A stretch of DNA of 16,854 nucleotides from Candidatus Saccharimonadota bacterium (GTDB taxonomy: Bacteria; Patescibacteriota; Saccharimonadia; Saccharimonadales; Saccharimonadaceae), in assembly GCA_905373345.1 (NCBI GenBank), contig CAJPSU010000008.1, positions 1-16,854 on the forward strand. Reading direction: 5' to 3'. Positions 1-6,638 of this stretch are shown here, one piece after another. How positions within the stretch are numbered: the stretch's first letter is position 1; each line of letters starts with the position of its first letter. Position numbers and translations under genes: made by a program. The notes under the pieces were generated by a model. The model had not been told where the DNA came from, searched no databases, and was given only the letters and a program-made list of their open reading frames with translations.

Positions 1-767
1 GCCTGAGCCTTTTTCTCGCCTTCCTCTAGTTTAGTTGCGATCAGCTGCTGGTTCGCGCCCGCCCCCATCAGCGACGCGGCGATCCGCATTACCGCCGAAC
101 TGGTCTTGCTATTGCTAAACCGTTCCGTTGCCGCCACAATGCCTGTCAGAAATGCCGTCGCAATCTGCTCGTCGATCATTTTCTTGTTCTCGCCGACCAG
201 CACATCGGCAAGCGCATACAATAGTTCGCTATAACCGCTCGCGCGCGGATTATTCCACTCAATTCCACCCAGGTGCGACGGCTCGTCCAGCGAAATTGAC
301 GTCACGGCAGCGTCGTGCAAAATCCGCCCGTGGCTCTCAAGCGCATGGTCTAAATCTGCCGTACTACGCACGCCAATCGCCAGCACCGCCTCAACGTTAT
401 AATCGCCTTGGCTAAAATCCAAATCCTTTTCGTTAATCGTCGTGCGGTACGGCGTAATAAAAATCTTAACCATATCATCAACAACTTTGTAGCGCAAGTG
501 GTCGGCTTTCTCTTTATCAAGCGCAATGATGAAATCCCGTAGGCTGTCAACGGTGCCTTCAAATGTTTTTTCGGGCTGCAAAAACTCTAACGCCGGCGGC
601 ACGTGACCGCTAAACACCGCTGTCGCGTGTTTATCAAGTTTATTCAGCAGCAGCGTGATACCGAGCGCCGCGCTAAGCTCGTCGACCGTCGGATTTGTGT
701 TGACCGTCACGAGAATATTGCTGTTTTCTTCCAGCTTTTCGACGATCTGTGTGAGCGCATCTGCCAT
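1..767 (-). CDS. DHH-phosphoesterase-like protein with lost catalytic motifs (partial, runs off window)
   Basis: An open frame of 255 codons starts at ATG 767-765 and leaves the window at base 1, so the C-terminus is missing. The fold resembles the DHH/NrnA family (nanoRNA and pAp phosphatases). After a short helix, ILVTVNTNPTVDELSAALGI lines up with the usual strand plus HxxPDxDaxGS motif. Near residue 130, VLAIGVRSTADL matches the strand that normally ends in an Asp. Near residue 155, ISLDEPSHLGGIEWNNPRA matches the region that carries the DHH motif. All three metal-binding motifs are replaced (NTNPTVDEL, GVRS, DEP), so hydrolase activity is doubtful. An AGGA ribosome site lies at 774-777, and a good promoter sits upstream. 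Family assignment is by motif alignment by eye. It could be a pseudoenzyme with a binding or structural role. Confidence 0.7.
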   Translation of the reverse strand, partial: MADALTQIVEKLEENSNILVTVNTNPTVDELSAALGITLLLNKLDKHATAVFSGHVPPALEFLQPEKTFEGTVDSLRDFIIALDKEKADHLRYKVVDDMVKIFITPYRTTINEKDLDFSQGDYNVEAVLAIGVRSTADLDHALESHGRILHDAAVTSISLDEPSHLGGIEWNNPRASGYSELLYALADVLVGENKKMIDEQIATAFLTGIVAATERFSNSKTSSAVMRIAASLMGAGANQQLIATKLEEGEKKAQ

Positions 768-807
768 TATGTTTCCTATTTTTATGTTTTATACGGTTAT
801 TCATTTG

Positions 808-855
808 CCACTATACCATAAGTGGTTTGCAATAGTCAAGTGGTTGCTGCCACTT
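808..855. promoter_or_regulatory. Operator-like palindromes between divergent promoters
   Basis: CCACT (808-812) pairs with AGTGG (821-825), and AAGTGG (838-843) pairs with CCACTT (850-855) across a 6-base loop. AAGTGGTT is also a direct repeat (820 and 838, 18 bases apart). The elements overlap the -10 and -35 of the DHH-like gene and the first bases of the rpsT -35. A repressor site or an RNA hairpin are both possible. Confidence 0.4.
810..839 (-). promoter_or_regulatory. Promoter of the DHH-like gene
   Basis: On the minus strand, TTGACT (839-834) is followed after 18 bases by TATAGT (815-810), preceded by TGG, which gives an extended -10. The start codon at 767 lies about 35 bases past the expected transcription start, with an AGGA ribosome site between. 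The promoter is back to back with that of rpsT; the two -35 boxes are 14 bases apart. Confidence 0.7.
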
Positions 856-882
856 TACAAACAGAGGTACTTGCGATATAAT
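854..882 (+). promoter_or_regulatory. rpsT promoter
   Basis: TTTACA (854-859), 17-base spacer, perfect TATAAT (877-882): a near-consensus primary sigma promoter. It gives a leader of about 40 bases carrying the ribosome site AAGGAG (921-926) four bases before the rpsT start. Confidence 0.85.
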
Positions 883-930
883 CTAACATTGATCGTAAAT
901 AGCAAGCAACAACAGAGGTAAAGGAGTCCT

Positions 931-1314
931 ATGCCACTCATCAAATCAGCCATTAAACGCATGAAACAGACTGCCAAGCGCCGCGAGCGTAATCTCGCTA
1001 TCAAGCGCGACGTTAAGCTGGCAACCAAAGCGTTTCTCGCTAACCCGAACGCCGAGAGCCTGAGTAAAGCGCAGAGCGAACTTGATACCGCTGTCAAAAA
1101 GGGTCTGCTGAAGAAAGGTACCGTAAGCCGGCGTAAAGCTGCGCTCGCTAAGGCTGCAAAAGCTGCCGGCGTAAAGCTAACGGCGAAAAAGACAGAGAAA
1201 GCAGCGCCCGCTGCTAAACCCGCCGCAAAGAAACCAGCGGCAAAAGCAAAGACGACAACCACTAAACCAGCTGCAAAGAAGACGGCGGCTAAAAAAACCG
1301 CTACGAAGAAATAA
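931..1314 (+). CDS. rpsT: 30S ribosomal protein S20 with a Lys/Ala-rich tail
   Basis: S20 binds 16S rRNA early in 30S assembly. The first ~83 residues have the family pattern: a basic N-terminus (MPLIKSAIKRMKQ, then KRRERN), helix-forming core, and the KGTVSRRKAAL segment near residues 62-72. The usual length is about 85-90 residues; this protein has 127. Residues 84-127 form a low-complexity tail of Ala, Lys, Pro and Thr with repeated PAAKK and KKTA units, resembling histone H1 tails. The start at 931 is fixed by AAGGAG at 921-926 and the consensus promoter upstream. It is monocistronic and convergent with holA. The tail probably adds nucleic-acid contacts; that part is inference. Confidence 0.95.
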   Translation: MPLIKSAIKRMKQTAKRRERNLAIKRDVKLATKAFLANPNAESLSKAQSELDTAVKKGLLKKGTVSRRKAALAKAAKAAGVKLTAKKTEKAAPAAKPAAKKPAAKAKTTTTKPAAKKTAAKKTATKK

Positions 1315-1359
1315 CGTACGTTTATTGGCACAACGCATGAGCCGCAAGCGCCAGTCAAC

Positions 1360-1398
1360 AACTCGCCCTAGGAGTTATTCGCTTTCCTGGGGCGAGTT
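1360..1398. terminator. Possible bidirectional terminator between rpsT and holA
   Basis: AACTCGCCC (1360-1368) pairs with GGGCGAGTT (1390-1398), extended by a T-G pair and AGGA/TCCT (1370-1373 with 1385-1388). The loop is 11 bases. It sits between convergent genes and overlaps the last codons of holA. Only TTT follows on the plus strand and no clear T-run on the minus, so intrinsic termination is uncertain. Confidence 0.45.
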
Positions 1399-2337
1399 TC
1401 GTGTGGAAACGGTAAGCACAAACCGATTAATGATATCCCACGGCGCTGCCGCTAATGTTTTTGATTGGTAATCTAATTCTGCCGCCAACTGCGTCAACTC
1501 GCGTACGCTTGCCGCATTAAAATACGGCACAAGCGCCTGCAGCTTCTTGGCGACAAACGGATGTATCGCCAGATCGCTCGCGATCTGCACGGACGAAGCG
1601 CCTTCTGCCATCATCACTACCGCAAGTTGCGCCCACTGCACCCACAATAATGCCATCACCTTGTACGGATCATCAGTTGCATGCAATTCGCTAAGCGCTT
1701 TTTGCACCGCCCGTACATCGCGCCGCGCGGCTAATTCCAATATATCAAACACCGAAAATTCCCGCGCCGGCGGCAGTACTGCCGCAATAGCTTCATCTGT
1801 TACCGTATCAACGTTTACAAGCGCTTTCACGGCGTGCGCCAGCTGCAATTGGTCGACTTCTGCTATCCGCGATGTTTCATTCGGTATGAGCGCCCGTGAA
1901 ACCATATTGGCCGCTTGCGCCCGCGAGATCTTCACGCCCTGCGCACGCGCTAAATCTCGCAGCCACGTTTCTGCCGCTGAGCGCGTACGCTCCGTTAACG
2001 GCTCGGCGGCGATGACTTCACCCGCGCGCGTAAGTGCTTTGTATGCCTTTGTGCGTTTGTCAGGCTTTGCTTCAACTAGCACAAGCGTTGTATCGGCGCT
2101 AACGTCACGCACCCACTCGCCAAGCTTTGCCCACAACTCCTTATGCTCCGATAACTGCCTTAGCACAACGAGCCGCGTTTCGTGGAATAAACTCGCTCCA
2201 CGCACAATATCCGCCAAATTGTTTAGGCTAAGCCGATCTGCGTCAATCGTCTCTGCTCGCACGCCAAGCCGCTTCGCAAGCGCCGCGATCTCTTGTCGCA
2301 CGCGGTATTCATTTGTACCTGTTATCAGATAAATCAC
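1375..2337 (-). CDS. holA: DNA polymerase III delta subunit (clamp loader)
   Basis: The 320-residue protein matches HolA in length and pattern. It opens with MIYLITGTNEYRVRQEI (strand and helix of the AAA+-like domain I), continues with LADIVRGASLFHETRLVVL near residue 40 (a delta-family hallmark) and VLVEAKPDKRTKAYK near 90, and ends in a helical collar domain (FSVFDILELAARRD, PYKVMALLWVQW, LAAELDYQSK). Delta opens the beta clamp during loading. The start codon is GTG (2337-2335). No ribosome site is visible; instead TATAAT ends six bases before the GTG, suggesting a leaderless message. It lies 84 bases after mutM and is probably transcribed independently. The stop faces rpsT. Confidence 0.93.
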   Translation of the reverse strand: MIYLITGTNEYRVRQEIAALAKRLGVRAETIDADRLSLNNLADIVRGASLFHETRLVVLRQLSEHKELWAKLGEWVRDVSADTTLVLVEAKPDKRTKAYKALTRAGEVIAAEPLTERTRSAAETWLRDLARAQGVKISRAQAANMVSRALIPNETSRIAEVDQLQLAHAVKALVNVDTVTDEAIAAVLPPAREFSVFDILELAARRDVRAVQKALSELHATDDPYKVMALLWVQWAQLAVVMMAEGASSVQIASDLAIHPFVAKKLQALVPYFNAASVRELTQLAAELDYQSKTLAAAPWDIINRFVLTVSTRNSPQESE

Positions 2338-2343
2338 TGCTTT

Positions 2344-2349
2344 ATTATA
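2344..2349 (-). promoter_or_regulatory. -10 box of holA (leaderless spacing)
   Basis: TATAAT on the minus strand, followed by six bases (AAAGCA) and the GTG start. The expected transcription start coincides with the start codon. No convincing -35 box is seen. Confidence 0.6.
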
Positions 2350-2421
2350 CCGCCGCTACACCTCGTTCGTATAGCGTACTAGCTAAGCCGCTAAACGTGT
2401 TAAACCCTTCTTTACCGCTAT

Positions 2422-3303
2422 TCACTCCAACGGAAGCACTTGGCATGCTGGGCATATATGCGTACCGCGCCCGGCAACGCGAATTTTTTGGATAGTACTG
2501 TCAGGATGGCGCTGACAGGGCTGACCTTCGCGGCGGAAAACATGCGCAAACTGCAAATAGTTGCCTTTATTCCCTTCGGCATCAACATAATTTTTATCAG
2601 TACTGCCGCCCATTTCAATACCAAGCGCTAAAACCTTTTTGATGCTCGTAAGCAGTACAGCGAGCTGCGCGTCGCTCAGCGCATGTACGCGTGTCGCCGG
2701 ATGAATACGTGCTTGCCACAGCGATTCATCGGCGTAAATATTACCAACGCCGGCAATAACCGACTGGTCAAGAATTGCGGCTTTAATAGTTGTATTATTA
2801 CGGTGGCGAATACGCGGAATGAATACTGCCGAGCCACAAGAATCACCAAGCGGCTCCGGACCAACACGGCACATAAATGGCATATTCGGCACTTCTGCCG
2901 TCGGATACAATTTCATCCAGCCGAACTTGCGCAGATCGTTAAAAAAGAGGCGCGTGCCATCAGTAAAATCAATAATAACGCGCGTATGGCGATCAGGCAG
3001 CTCGTGGATCAAACTATCCGTTGGATGTCCGCCGCCCCAACGCTCCGCACCAACAAACACCAATTGCCCTGTCATTTTCAGATGAACGACAAGTGTATAG
3101 TGCGTGTCTAGCTCAATGAGCAAAACTTTTGCGCGCCGCCGTACCGCTGTGACGCGAGCGTTATGCAAAAAGTGCGCGACCGCTGTCGGATCGTTCGGGA
3201 AACTTTTTGGCGAATCGCAGTGGCGCGCCCGCGCGATCATCTTGCCAGTAATTAGCCGGTTGAGTCCGCGGCGAATTGTTTCAACTTCGGGCAGCTCAGG
3301 CAT
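2422..3303 (-). CDS. mutM: Formamidopyrimidine-DNA glycosylase
   Basis: MutM (Fpg) removes 8-oxoguanine and formamidopyrimidines and nicks the strand by beta/delta elimination. The protein (293 residues) begins MPELPEVETIRRGL: Pro2, the catalytic nucleophile after Met removal, and Glu3. Lys76 lies in HLKMTGQL, the helix-two-turn-helix includes VIAGVGNIYADE (182-193), and the C-terminal finger has Arg279 in AGRGTHICPAC. A frame extending to 3315 adds MRRR, but catalysis needs Pro next to the initiator Met, so 3303 is the start. The start overlaps the HAD stop by eight bases (ATGCCTGA), implying translational coupling. Unusually, the finger reads Cys263-x2-His266 ... Cys284-x2-Cys287 instead of four Cys. 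Confidence 0.95.
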   Translation of the reverse strand: MPELPEVETIRRGLNRLITGKMIARARHCDSPKSFPNDPTAVAHFLHNARVTAVRRRAKVLLIELDTHYTLVVHLKMTGQLVFVGAERWGGGHPTDSLIHELPDRHTRVIIDFTDGTRLFFNDLRKFGWMKLYPTAEVPNMPFMCRVGPEPLGDSCGSAVFIPRIRHRNNTTIKAAILDQSVIAGVGNIYADESLWQARIHPATRVHALSDAQLAVLLTSIKKVLALGIEMGGSTDKNYVDAEGNKGNYLQFAHVFRREGQPCQRHPDSTIQKIRVAGRGTHICPACQVLPLE

Positions 3304-3871
3304 GCGTCGCCTCAAGCCACGCGCGAACCGCTGCTATCGTCTGAGTGTTTGATGTATGCAAGATTGATACAAGCCCCGCTACCTCGGCGCCATCGCAGTT
3401 CTCTGGCTTATCATCAACCATGACGCAATCACCCGCCGGCATACCGAGCCGCTCCACCGCAAGCGTAAATACCGCTGGATTCGGCTTCGCTAAGCCCTCG
3501 GCAAACGATAGGATTTTTACATCAAACATATCATCAAGCTCGCCTGGCGCAAATAGTCCATCTAGCGTGCCGCTGCTCACGTTGCTTAAAAGTGCGAGCG
3601 GTATGCCATCGGCATGCAATTGCTTTACATACGTAATAAGCGGTTCGTTGCGTACGCGCGCTTGCTTAAGCGTTGCTCTCACCTCGTCAATCGTCCAGCC
3701 AAGCACTGCTGCTACACCCCGTACATACTCCGCACTCGAAATATATCCGTAGTCCGCCTGCGTGTTCAGATCGCGCAATTCCTTCACGCGCTCCGGCTGG
3801 CATTTCGCCGCCAACACCTCAAAACTACTGCCGCACAATACTCCAAAACAATCAAAAATAACGCCGCGCAT
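3296..3871 (-). CDS. HAD-superfamily (subfamily IA) hydrolase
   Basis: This 191-residue protein has the HAD motif order: motif I FDCFGVL (nucleophile Asp7), motif II LLSNVSSG, motif III lysine in EGLAKPNPAVF, motif IV VMVDDKPENCDGAE. The helical cap between motifs I and II fits subfamily IA. The residue two after the nucleophile is Phe9, not Asp; this recalls FDxYGTL of 2-haloacid dehalogenases and FDxGxV of YihX-type phosphatases rather than classic DxD phosphatases. The substrate cannot be told. A GAAAGG ribosome site (3877-3882) lies five bases before the ATG. It begins 13 bases after the upstream membrane-anchored gene and overlaps mutM, so the three probably form one operon. Confidence 0.85.
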   Translation of the reverse strand: MRGVIFDCFGVLCGSSFEVLAAKCQPERVKELRDLNTQADYGYISSAEYVRGVAAVLGWTIDEVRATLKQARVRNEPLITYVKQLHADGIPLALLSNVSSGTLDGLFAPGELDDMFDVKILSFAEGLAKPNPAVFTLAVERLGMPAGDCVMVDDKPENCDGAEVAGLVSILHTSNTQTIAAVRAWLEATHA

Positions 3872-3884
3872 GCCCGCCTTTCTT

Positions 3885-4499
3885 TTAATAAATGTTGTTA
3901 AAGCTCGACTTAAATTCAGGAATTTGGTTCACAAAAAGCGCATGGATTTTCAAGGGGTCGGCGCCAAGCGTGCCCGGCGAATCCTTGCAGGTTGAACCCC
4001 ACACCGTGTGATCGGCAGGCGCGCCGTTGACTGTTTCAAATTTATACACGATACCGTTCGTAGCGCACACGCCGCGGATATCTGAATCGTCTTCTTTGCC
4101 GCGCACTACGCCAATGTTTGCTTTATCAAGCGCATACGTAAATTGTTCATACGCCGTCGCATTGTTGTCGTAGGCTTTTTGGCTCTCAACCTTGTCGAGA
4201 TAGCCGTTGTAAACCGTGTAGGTTCGGGCAGTTGGCGTAATAACAATTTGATAGCTTTTGAACTTCTCATCGGCGACAATCGGTCCGCGTACCGTCCAGC
4301 GCACGCTGCGCGTTGCATCTTGGCTAACCGCCGCCATTTGCAGTGTTTGCTTTTGCGCTTGATCAGATTGCTGATTATCATTTGGCGTGCCGCCCTGCAG
4401 CATAGAGCGCACAAGCGTCACGGCGACAGCAATTACAATCACAACCACAACGATTGTAATAAACACAGGCAAAATTCTCGGCCGCGATCCTCGATACAT
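3885..4499 (-). CDS. Membrane-anchored hypothetical protein
   Basis: The 204-residue protein has a short basic N-terminus (MYRGSRPR), one hydrophobic helix at about residues 9-30 rich in Ile and Val, a Gln/Asp-rich linker (37-55), and a domain of about 145 residues predicted outside the membrane. Cys145 and Cys171 could form a disulfide. There is no lipobox. The domain has alternating strands (SVRWTVRGPIV, SYQIVITPTARTYTVY) but I recognise no family. It is first in a likely operon with the HAD gene and mutM. The start at 4499 is supported by a TTGACT/TAAATA promoter ending seven bases before the ATG. Confidence 0.8.
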   Translation of the reverse strand: MYRGSRPRILPVFITIVVVVIVIAVAVTLVRSMLQGGTPNDNQQSDQAQKQTLQMAAVSQDATRSVRWTVRGPIVADEKFKSYQIVITPTARTYTVYNGYLDKVESQKAYDNNATAYEQFTYALDKANIGVVRGKEDDSDIRGVCATNGIVYKFETVNGAPADHTVWGSTCKDSPGTLGADPLKIHALFVNQIPEFKSSFNNIY

Positions 4500-4506
4500 A
4501 TCAATA

Positions 4507-4534
4507 TATTTACATTCTTAGGGTAAAAAGTCAA
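4507..4534 (-). promoter_or_regulatory. Promoter of the membrane-anchored gene
   Basis: TTGACT (4534-4529) begins right after the TGA stop of the upstream gene; a 16-base spacer leads to TAAATA (4512-4507), which ends seven bases before the ATG at 4499. No ribosome site is visible between, so a leaderless message is likely. Confidence 0.55.
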
Positions 4535-5200
4535 TCAGATTGTATGCTGCCAGCCTATCGGCGCGTACTGGTTTACTTCCGGTTTAGTACAAACATCACT
4601 CAGCGCCGCATCAATATTATTATAGTCATTAATACGCGACATGACGGTATCAAGCGGTAGATATAAGCTGCCGCTCGAATCGGTGACGACAAACCCGCGC
4701 TCATCTTTTAGCGATATAACTTCATATGTCGTGCCGCCTTCACAGTTTAGCGTTTCGATTGACGCGACATCATTCGGTCCCAATGGCGGCGGCAAAAGAG
4801 TATTTGTCTGCTTGCTTACTACAGGATCCGTCCCGATAAGAACCGATCTGTCATCACCTTCCCGAGTGCGGGTAATACACCAACCAGAGCCGTCCGGCTC
4901 ATCTTTCCTGCTTCCATCGTTTCGTACTTCAACAATGCTGCCATCTTTTGCTACGAACTGTCCAAATGAGAAGCCAAGCGATTCGCCCGTTGTTTCGCGC
5001 CCATCGATATATGCCGCAAAAGCTTCAATATGATGATCAAGTGTGCCGTTTTGCCGCAATACATCCGCATAGTCAAGCGTTAAGCTATTCTGCCGTTCGC
5101 GCGATAATAGCTCTGTCGACGCTATTGTTTCGGCGTATGCATCATCACCCTCCCCTAGCGTGTTACCGTTGCTGAATGGGTTTTCTGGTGAGCTATACAT
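4535..5200 (-). CDS. Soluble hypothetical protein
   Basis: I do not recognise this 221-residue protein. It has no signal peptide or membrane helix, is acidic overall, and begins with a disordered-looking stretch rich in Asn, Ser, Gly and Glu. Visible segments are a helical part (SLTLDYADVLRQNGTLDHHIEAF, split around residues 40-62) and strand-rich parts around GQFVAKDGSIVEV and ETLNCEGGTTYEVISL. Three Cys are present, near residues 108, 153 and 204. The start is supported by AAGAGG (5208-5213) seven bases upstream and a promoter at 5240-5268. It borders the inverted-repeat island and may be lineage-specific. Confidence 0.75.
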   Translation of the reverse strand: MYSSPENPFSNGNTLGEGDDAYAETIASTELLSRERQNSLTLDYADVLRQNGTLDHHIEAFAAYIDGRETTGESLGFSFGQFVAKDGSIVEVRNDGSRKDEPDGSGWCITRTREGDDRSVLIGTDPVVSKQTNTLLPPPLGPNDVASIETLNCEGGTTYEVISLKDERGFVVTDSSGSLYLPLDTVMSRINDYNNIDAALSDVCTKPEVNQYAPIGWQHTI

Positions 5201-5239
5201 ACCAATGCCTCTTTTGTCTTATGTTAAAATGACACCTAC

Positions 5240-5268
5240 ATCATACGCTTTTCCTGGCAAAAAGTCCA
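5240..5268 (-). promoter_or_regulatory. Promoter of the soluble hypothetical gene
   Basis: TGGACT (5268-5263), 17-base spacer, TATGAT (5245-5240) on the minus strand. It gives a leader of about 30 bases containing AAGAGG (5213-5208). Confidence 0.55.
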
Positions 5269-5341
5269 TAGTTTTTGCGGATTATGTTCGGTAAACTAAA
5301 ATGGAATACTCAGTAGAATAAAATTATAGTTATAAAGCCAC

Positions 5342-5503
5342 ATAATCATAGCACCAACTAATCTACGCAATAAGGTACGTACCATATATACTATACAAAG
5401 TCTAGCTAGTGAGTATCCAATAGTAAGTAATAAGCTTAGTACGTAAGAGCACAAGAAGAAGCACTAAATACGTTATGTTAGGGTTGTGGCAGATAGCTGA
5501 ACC
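5342..5503 (+). repeat. Left arm of a long imperfect inverted repeat
   Basis: This stretch matches the reverse complement of 6768-6945. Best blocks: 5342-5365 with 6921-6945 (shared TAGCA, CAACTAAT); 5396-5405 with 6878-6887 (CAAAGT, one mismatch in ten); 5430-5464 with 6813-6847 (29 of 35 identical, no gaps, includes CGTAAGAG and AAGAAGCAC); 5465-5503 with 6768-6812 (shared GGTTGT and TAGCTGAA, small gaps). Similarity fades on both sides of these limits. Confidence 0.8.
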
Positions 5504-5542
5504 TTTTATTTACCGGGTATTCCGTTTTAGTTTGCTGTACTC

Positions 5543-5548
5543 TATAAT
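5543..5548 (+). promoter_or_regulatory. -10 box of the RelA/SpoT gene (leaderless spacing)
   Basis: TATAAT followed by six bases (CATGTT) and ATG at 5555. The -35 region is poor (TTCCGT at 5520-5525, 17-base spacer). The same -10 to start spacing is seen at other genes in this window and supports 5555 as the true start. Confidence 0.6.
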
Positions 5549-5554
5549 CATGTT

Positions 5555-6629
5555 ATGAGGTTTCCGCCAAACCCAAAATTTTCAAAAAAGTCAGATTGAT
5601 AGGGCTGGGTGTCAAGCAGTTTCTAACAAACCAGGCTCAGATAAATATGCTGAGGCGATAGAAATTATCAACCAATGGAGAGTTGCACATAGCTATCCGA
5701 TGCATACTTTTGATGTAACCCTTCGAAGAAAAGCATTAGCCATCTCGAAAAAGGCTATCGTTGCTCGCAGGTTAAAGCGTTTACCAACTATACTTGATAA
5801 GATCGGAAAAAGGCAACCAGGTATGCGCCTTAGCCGCATGCAGGATATTGGCGGAGTGCACGCAATCATGAACACCGTGTCGCAAGTATACAAGTTGCAT
5901 AAGTTGTACAGACAAAAAGGACGATTTCCGCATATATTAAAGGGCGAACATGACTACATCTCTTTTCCAAAATCGAGTGGGTATAGAGGTATTCATCTGG
6001 TATACGAATTCTACAATTCTCAAGGACGCGGGCAAAGGGCGAGAGATTATGATGGATTATTAGTGGAAGTTCAATTGCGTACAAAGCTACAGCACGAGTG
6101 GGCTACAGCTGTAGAGACTGTAGGTACTGTGCTTGGGCAGGACTTAAAATCTGGTATAGGAGATGCTGACTGGCTTGAATTATTCAGGTATATTTCATCG
6201 TTAATGGCTAAAATTGAAAACCAATCTATCATCAAGGAACATCAGCATTTGTCAGGTCGAGATTTGATATTAAAGGCTAACTATCTGATAGATAAATTAG
6301 ATTTCTTTAATAAAATCGCAGGATGGTTGACGGGCGTAAGGCTAATAAACGAAGGCAAAGGGTCTTCATATAATATATTGTCTATTGACACGAAGGAAAA
6401 GAAGCTCTCTATCGTTGGGTTCACTGATAATAAACTTGATGAAGCAAACAGAATGCTTGCTCAGCTAGAACAAGACGCTATCACTAAAGGTGCGCCCGAG
6501 CCGGTACTTGTCGCCGCAGGGGATGCTGTAAAATTAAGAAAAGCTTATCCAAATTATTTTCTTGATATGCAAGAATTCGTAGTCTTTGTACACACTATTG
6601 TTGAAATTGTACGCGAAGATAATGTATAA
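5555..6629 (+). CDS. RelA/SpoT-domain alarmone synthetase-like protein, broken by a +1 frameshift
   Basis: Stand-alone relatives make (p)ppGpp-type alarmones, and some are toxins or phage-triggered defence proteins. In the downstream frame (ATG 5700 = residue 1, 309 residues): SRMQDIGGVHAI (Asp49; His54 where Arg is usual), EHDYISFPKSSGYRGIH (83-99), and VEVQLRTKLQHEWA (Glu123, Gln125, Arg127) match the synthetase core. A C-terminal domain ends with LRKAYPNYFLDMQEF. No HD hydrolase, TGS or ACT domain is present. The true N-terminus lies upstream in another frame: ATG 5555 encodes MRFPPNPKFSKK, then stops at 5597-5599. Dropping one A from the six at 5584-5589 joins it to SQIDRAG and YAEAIEIINQWRVAHSYP, giving 357 residues. 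As it stands it is a pseudogene, a sequence error, or rescued by slippage. Confidence 0.8.
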
Positions 6630-6630
6630 T
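6601..6630 (+). promoter_or_regulatory. Promoter at the 3' end of the RelA/SpoT gene
   Basis: TTGAAA (6601-6606), 18-base spacer, TATAAT (6625-6630) overlapping the RelA/SpoT stop codon. The box ends eight bases before the ATG of a 24-codon ORF, close to the leaderless spacing of other genes here. Confidence 0.5.
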
Positions 6631-6638
6631 AAAGGACA

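Larger units (their letters stand above)
5201..5554. other. AT-rich intergenic stretch with the left repeat arm
   Basis: This 354-base stretch holds the leader and promoter of the minus-strand hypothetical gene (5201-5268), a featureless AT-rich piece (about 5270-5341), the left inverted-repeat arm (5342-5503), and the promoter of the RelA/SpoT gene (to 5554). I see no gene in it on either strand. Confidence 0.7.

Noticed and set aside
855..1361. 168-codon minus-strand frame across rpsT
   Set aside because: It is the complement of the Lys/Ala tail and S20 core (runs of Phe, Ala, Val); rpsT on the plus strand is certain.
1547..2332. Long antisense frames opposite holA, polA, mutM, dnaG and orn
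   Set aside because: Their translations are low-complexity Ser, Arg, Cys-rich shadows of real genes, with no domain or start signals.
3304..3315. Upstream ATG of mutM adding MRRR
   Set aside because: The enzyme needs Pro directly after the initiator Met as nucleophile; the ATG at 3303 gives this.
5584..5590. A AAA AAG, the classic -1 slippery heptamer, in the correct phase at the RelA/SpoT break
   Set aside because: A -1 shift leads into a frame without synthetase homology; restoring the protein needs a +1 shift (one base fewer). So dnaX-style -1 frameshifting does not explain it.
5700..5702. ATG 5700 as the true start of the RelA/SpoT protein
   Set aside because: The same frame upstream to about 5589 encodes family-like sequence (INQWRVAHSYP, SQIDRAG), and no ribosome site or -10 box precedes 5700.
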